A stretch of DNA of 64,000 nt from Flavobacteriia bacterium. Lineage in GTDB: Bacteria > Bacteroidota > Bacteroidia > Flavobacteriales_D > Crocinitomicaceae. The position numbers were made by a program, and so were the translations under genes. Numbering within the stretch: position 1 is the first letter of the stretch; every line of letters starts with the position of its first letter. Positions 63,334 through 64,000 of this stretch are shown piece after piece. The DNA lies in the NCBI GenBank assembly GCA_947446925.1, contig CANFHU010000007.1:54905-118904 (forward strand), given 5' to 3'. Below the pieces are notes generated by a model. That model was not told the DNA's origin. It was given only the letters and a program-made list of their open reading frames with translations, and searched no databases.

Positions 63334-63831
63334 ATGACAGAAAATGAATTAGACAAATCAGTTTATTACTTAAGAAAGTTAGAATTACACAAACGATTTG
63401 GGAAAGTCTTTGGAAAGATTCCATTACCAAACGGAGTTCCTTTTTATTTTCAATTATTTCTATTTTTTGTAGTTTTCTTCATCGAAGTCAATATAGGAAC
63501 CTGTTTCATACTCCCGATACTTGCAAATTTGTATGCAATGGATTTGTATTATATTGTTCAAATACGAAAACTAGTAATAGATCGATGCTTGATTCAAGAA
63601 GATATTTTAGAAGAAGATATCGCATGTAATCCGATGGATGAAAAAGAATGGGGTCCAAATCGTGTGATAAATGAGGATAGAGATTCTATCTTCGATGATT
63701 CTTTAGATTGGTATCGAATTACACCTTTTTGGTATTATCTAAAAAATATTTATCCATTTTCACTTTATTCTATCGGATTAAGTGCTTTGTTTTATGGACT
63801 ATTTTATTTACTAAACTTTTATTTACGATGA
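63334..63831 (+). CDS. Small membrane protein partner of the AAA ATPase
   Basis: The track's TTG start at 63298 overlaps the ATPase; the ATG at 63334 is used (165 residues). Two or three membrane helices are visible (FQLFLFFVVFFIEVNIGTCF; LYYIVQIRKL; PFSLYSIGLSALFYGLFYLL) with an acidic cytoplasmic segment (EDILEEDIACNPMDEKEWGP). I recognise no family. It is most likely in one operon with the AAA+ gene. Confidence 0.65.
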   Translation: MTENELDKSVYYLRKLELHKRFGKVFGKIPLPNGVPFYFQLFLFFVVFFIEVNIGTCFILPILANLYAMDLYYIVQIRKLVIDRCLIQEDILEEDIACNPMDEKEWGPNRVINEDRDSIFDDSLDWYRITPFWYYLKNIYPFSLYSIGLSALFYGLFYLLNFYLR

Positions 63832-63908
63832 CAAACGAATTTTTAAAACACGAATTTGACTAGTCCTAAATAAGCGATACAGATTATTAAAGACTAAAAT
63901 ACATAATT

Positions 63909-63950
63909 ATATCCCAGTAAACACGTGTTTACTGGGATATTTGTTTTTTA
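63909..63950. terminator. Perfect palindromic terminator at window end
   Basis: ATATCCCAGTAAACAC and GTGTTTACTGGGATAT form a 32-bp palindrome followed by T residues. It lies 78 bp after the membrane-protein stop and can end transcription from either side. Confidence 0.85.
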
Positions 63951-64000
63951 TAAGTTTTTATTTTGATTCTATTTTGTAAATGCATTTGAATAGGTGTCAA

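Overview
The window is low-GC, densely packed bacterial DNA that reads as Bacteroidota, most likely Flavobacteriales. The evidence is promoter boxes of the TAnnTTTG type, a T9SS type A sorting domain, an OMP_b-brl/TonB-receptor-like barrel, DUF2911, DUF2147, DUF5522 and MbnP-type proteins, and DUF1016 and RhuM proteins beside a type I restriction locus. Genus or species cannot be fixed from sequence alone; a Crocinitomicaceae/Fluviicola-like source is only a guess.

Layout: (1) 1-3.1 kb holds the tail of an M1 aminopeptidase, a DUF2147 protein, a GIY-YIG nuclease bracketed by inverted repeats, a degenerate DEAD-box-like protein and efp. (2) 3.1-10 kb (minus strand) is the most unusual block: an outer-membrane beta-barrel receptor, two previously uncalled double-glycine-leader peptides (55 and 48 aa), a C39-peptidase ABC exporter (PCAT), a leucine-rich-repeat protein kinase and a 51-aa orphan. 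Each peptide gene is preceded by a copy of the same hairpin plus palindrome element. (3) 10-21.4 kb holds DUF2911, hutH, two S41 peptidases, hisS, an AbiEii-like toxin pair and a complete M1 aminopeptidase. (4) 21.4-22.6 kb is a gene-free array of about five 170-bp repeats. (5) 22.6-31.1 kb holds htpG, a TerB/DnaJ co-chaperone, a drug-efflux MFS protein, a DUF1016 gene truncated by a palindrome, a dipeptide epimerase, sucC and map. (6) 31.7-32.2 kb carries three tRNAs (Ser-GCU, Pro-UGG, Arg-UCU).

(7) 32.2-41.2 kb (minus strand) is a seven-gene defence operon: hsdM, RhuM-PLD fusion, DUF1016 nuclease, hsdS, an AbiJ-like/TIR-like gene, hsdR and an unknown gene, nearly all overlapping or touching. 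(8) 41.5-49.1 kb holds an AraC regulator, DUF779 and aldehyde dehydrogenase unit, then a miaE-like gene, DUF5522, dinD-like, dgkA-like, a CDF transporter and dusB. (9) 49.1-58.9 kb holds lipoproteins and a probable copper/heme module: a Met/His-rich outer-membrane protein, two MbnP-like proteins, an MbnH-like di-haem peroxidase, two small cytochrome-like lipoproteins and a T9SS-exported beta-propeller. (10) 59-64 kb holds a glycosyltransferase, ssrA (tmRNA), a decayed ORF, and an AAA+ ATPase paired with a small membrane protein.

The best candidates for something undescribed are the peptide-export locus with its repeated 5' RNA/operator element, the in-frame 12-3-12 palindromes found at the same place in both DUF1016 genes, and the type I restriction operon carrying an AbiJ/TIR-like gene. 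All functions come from reading the protein sequences; no database search or structure prediction was run.
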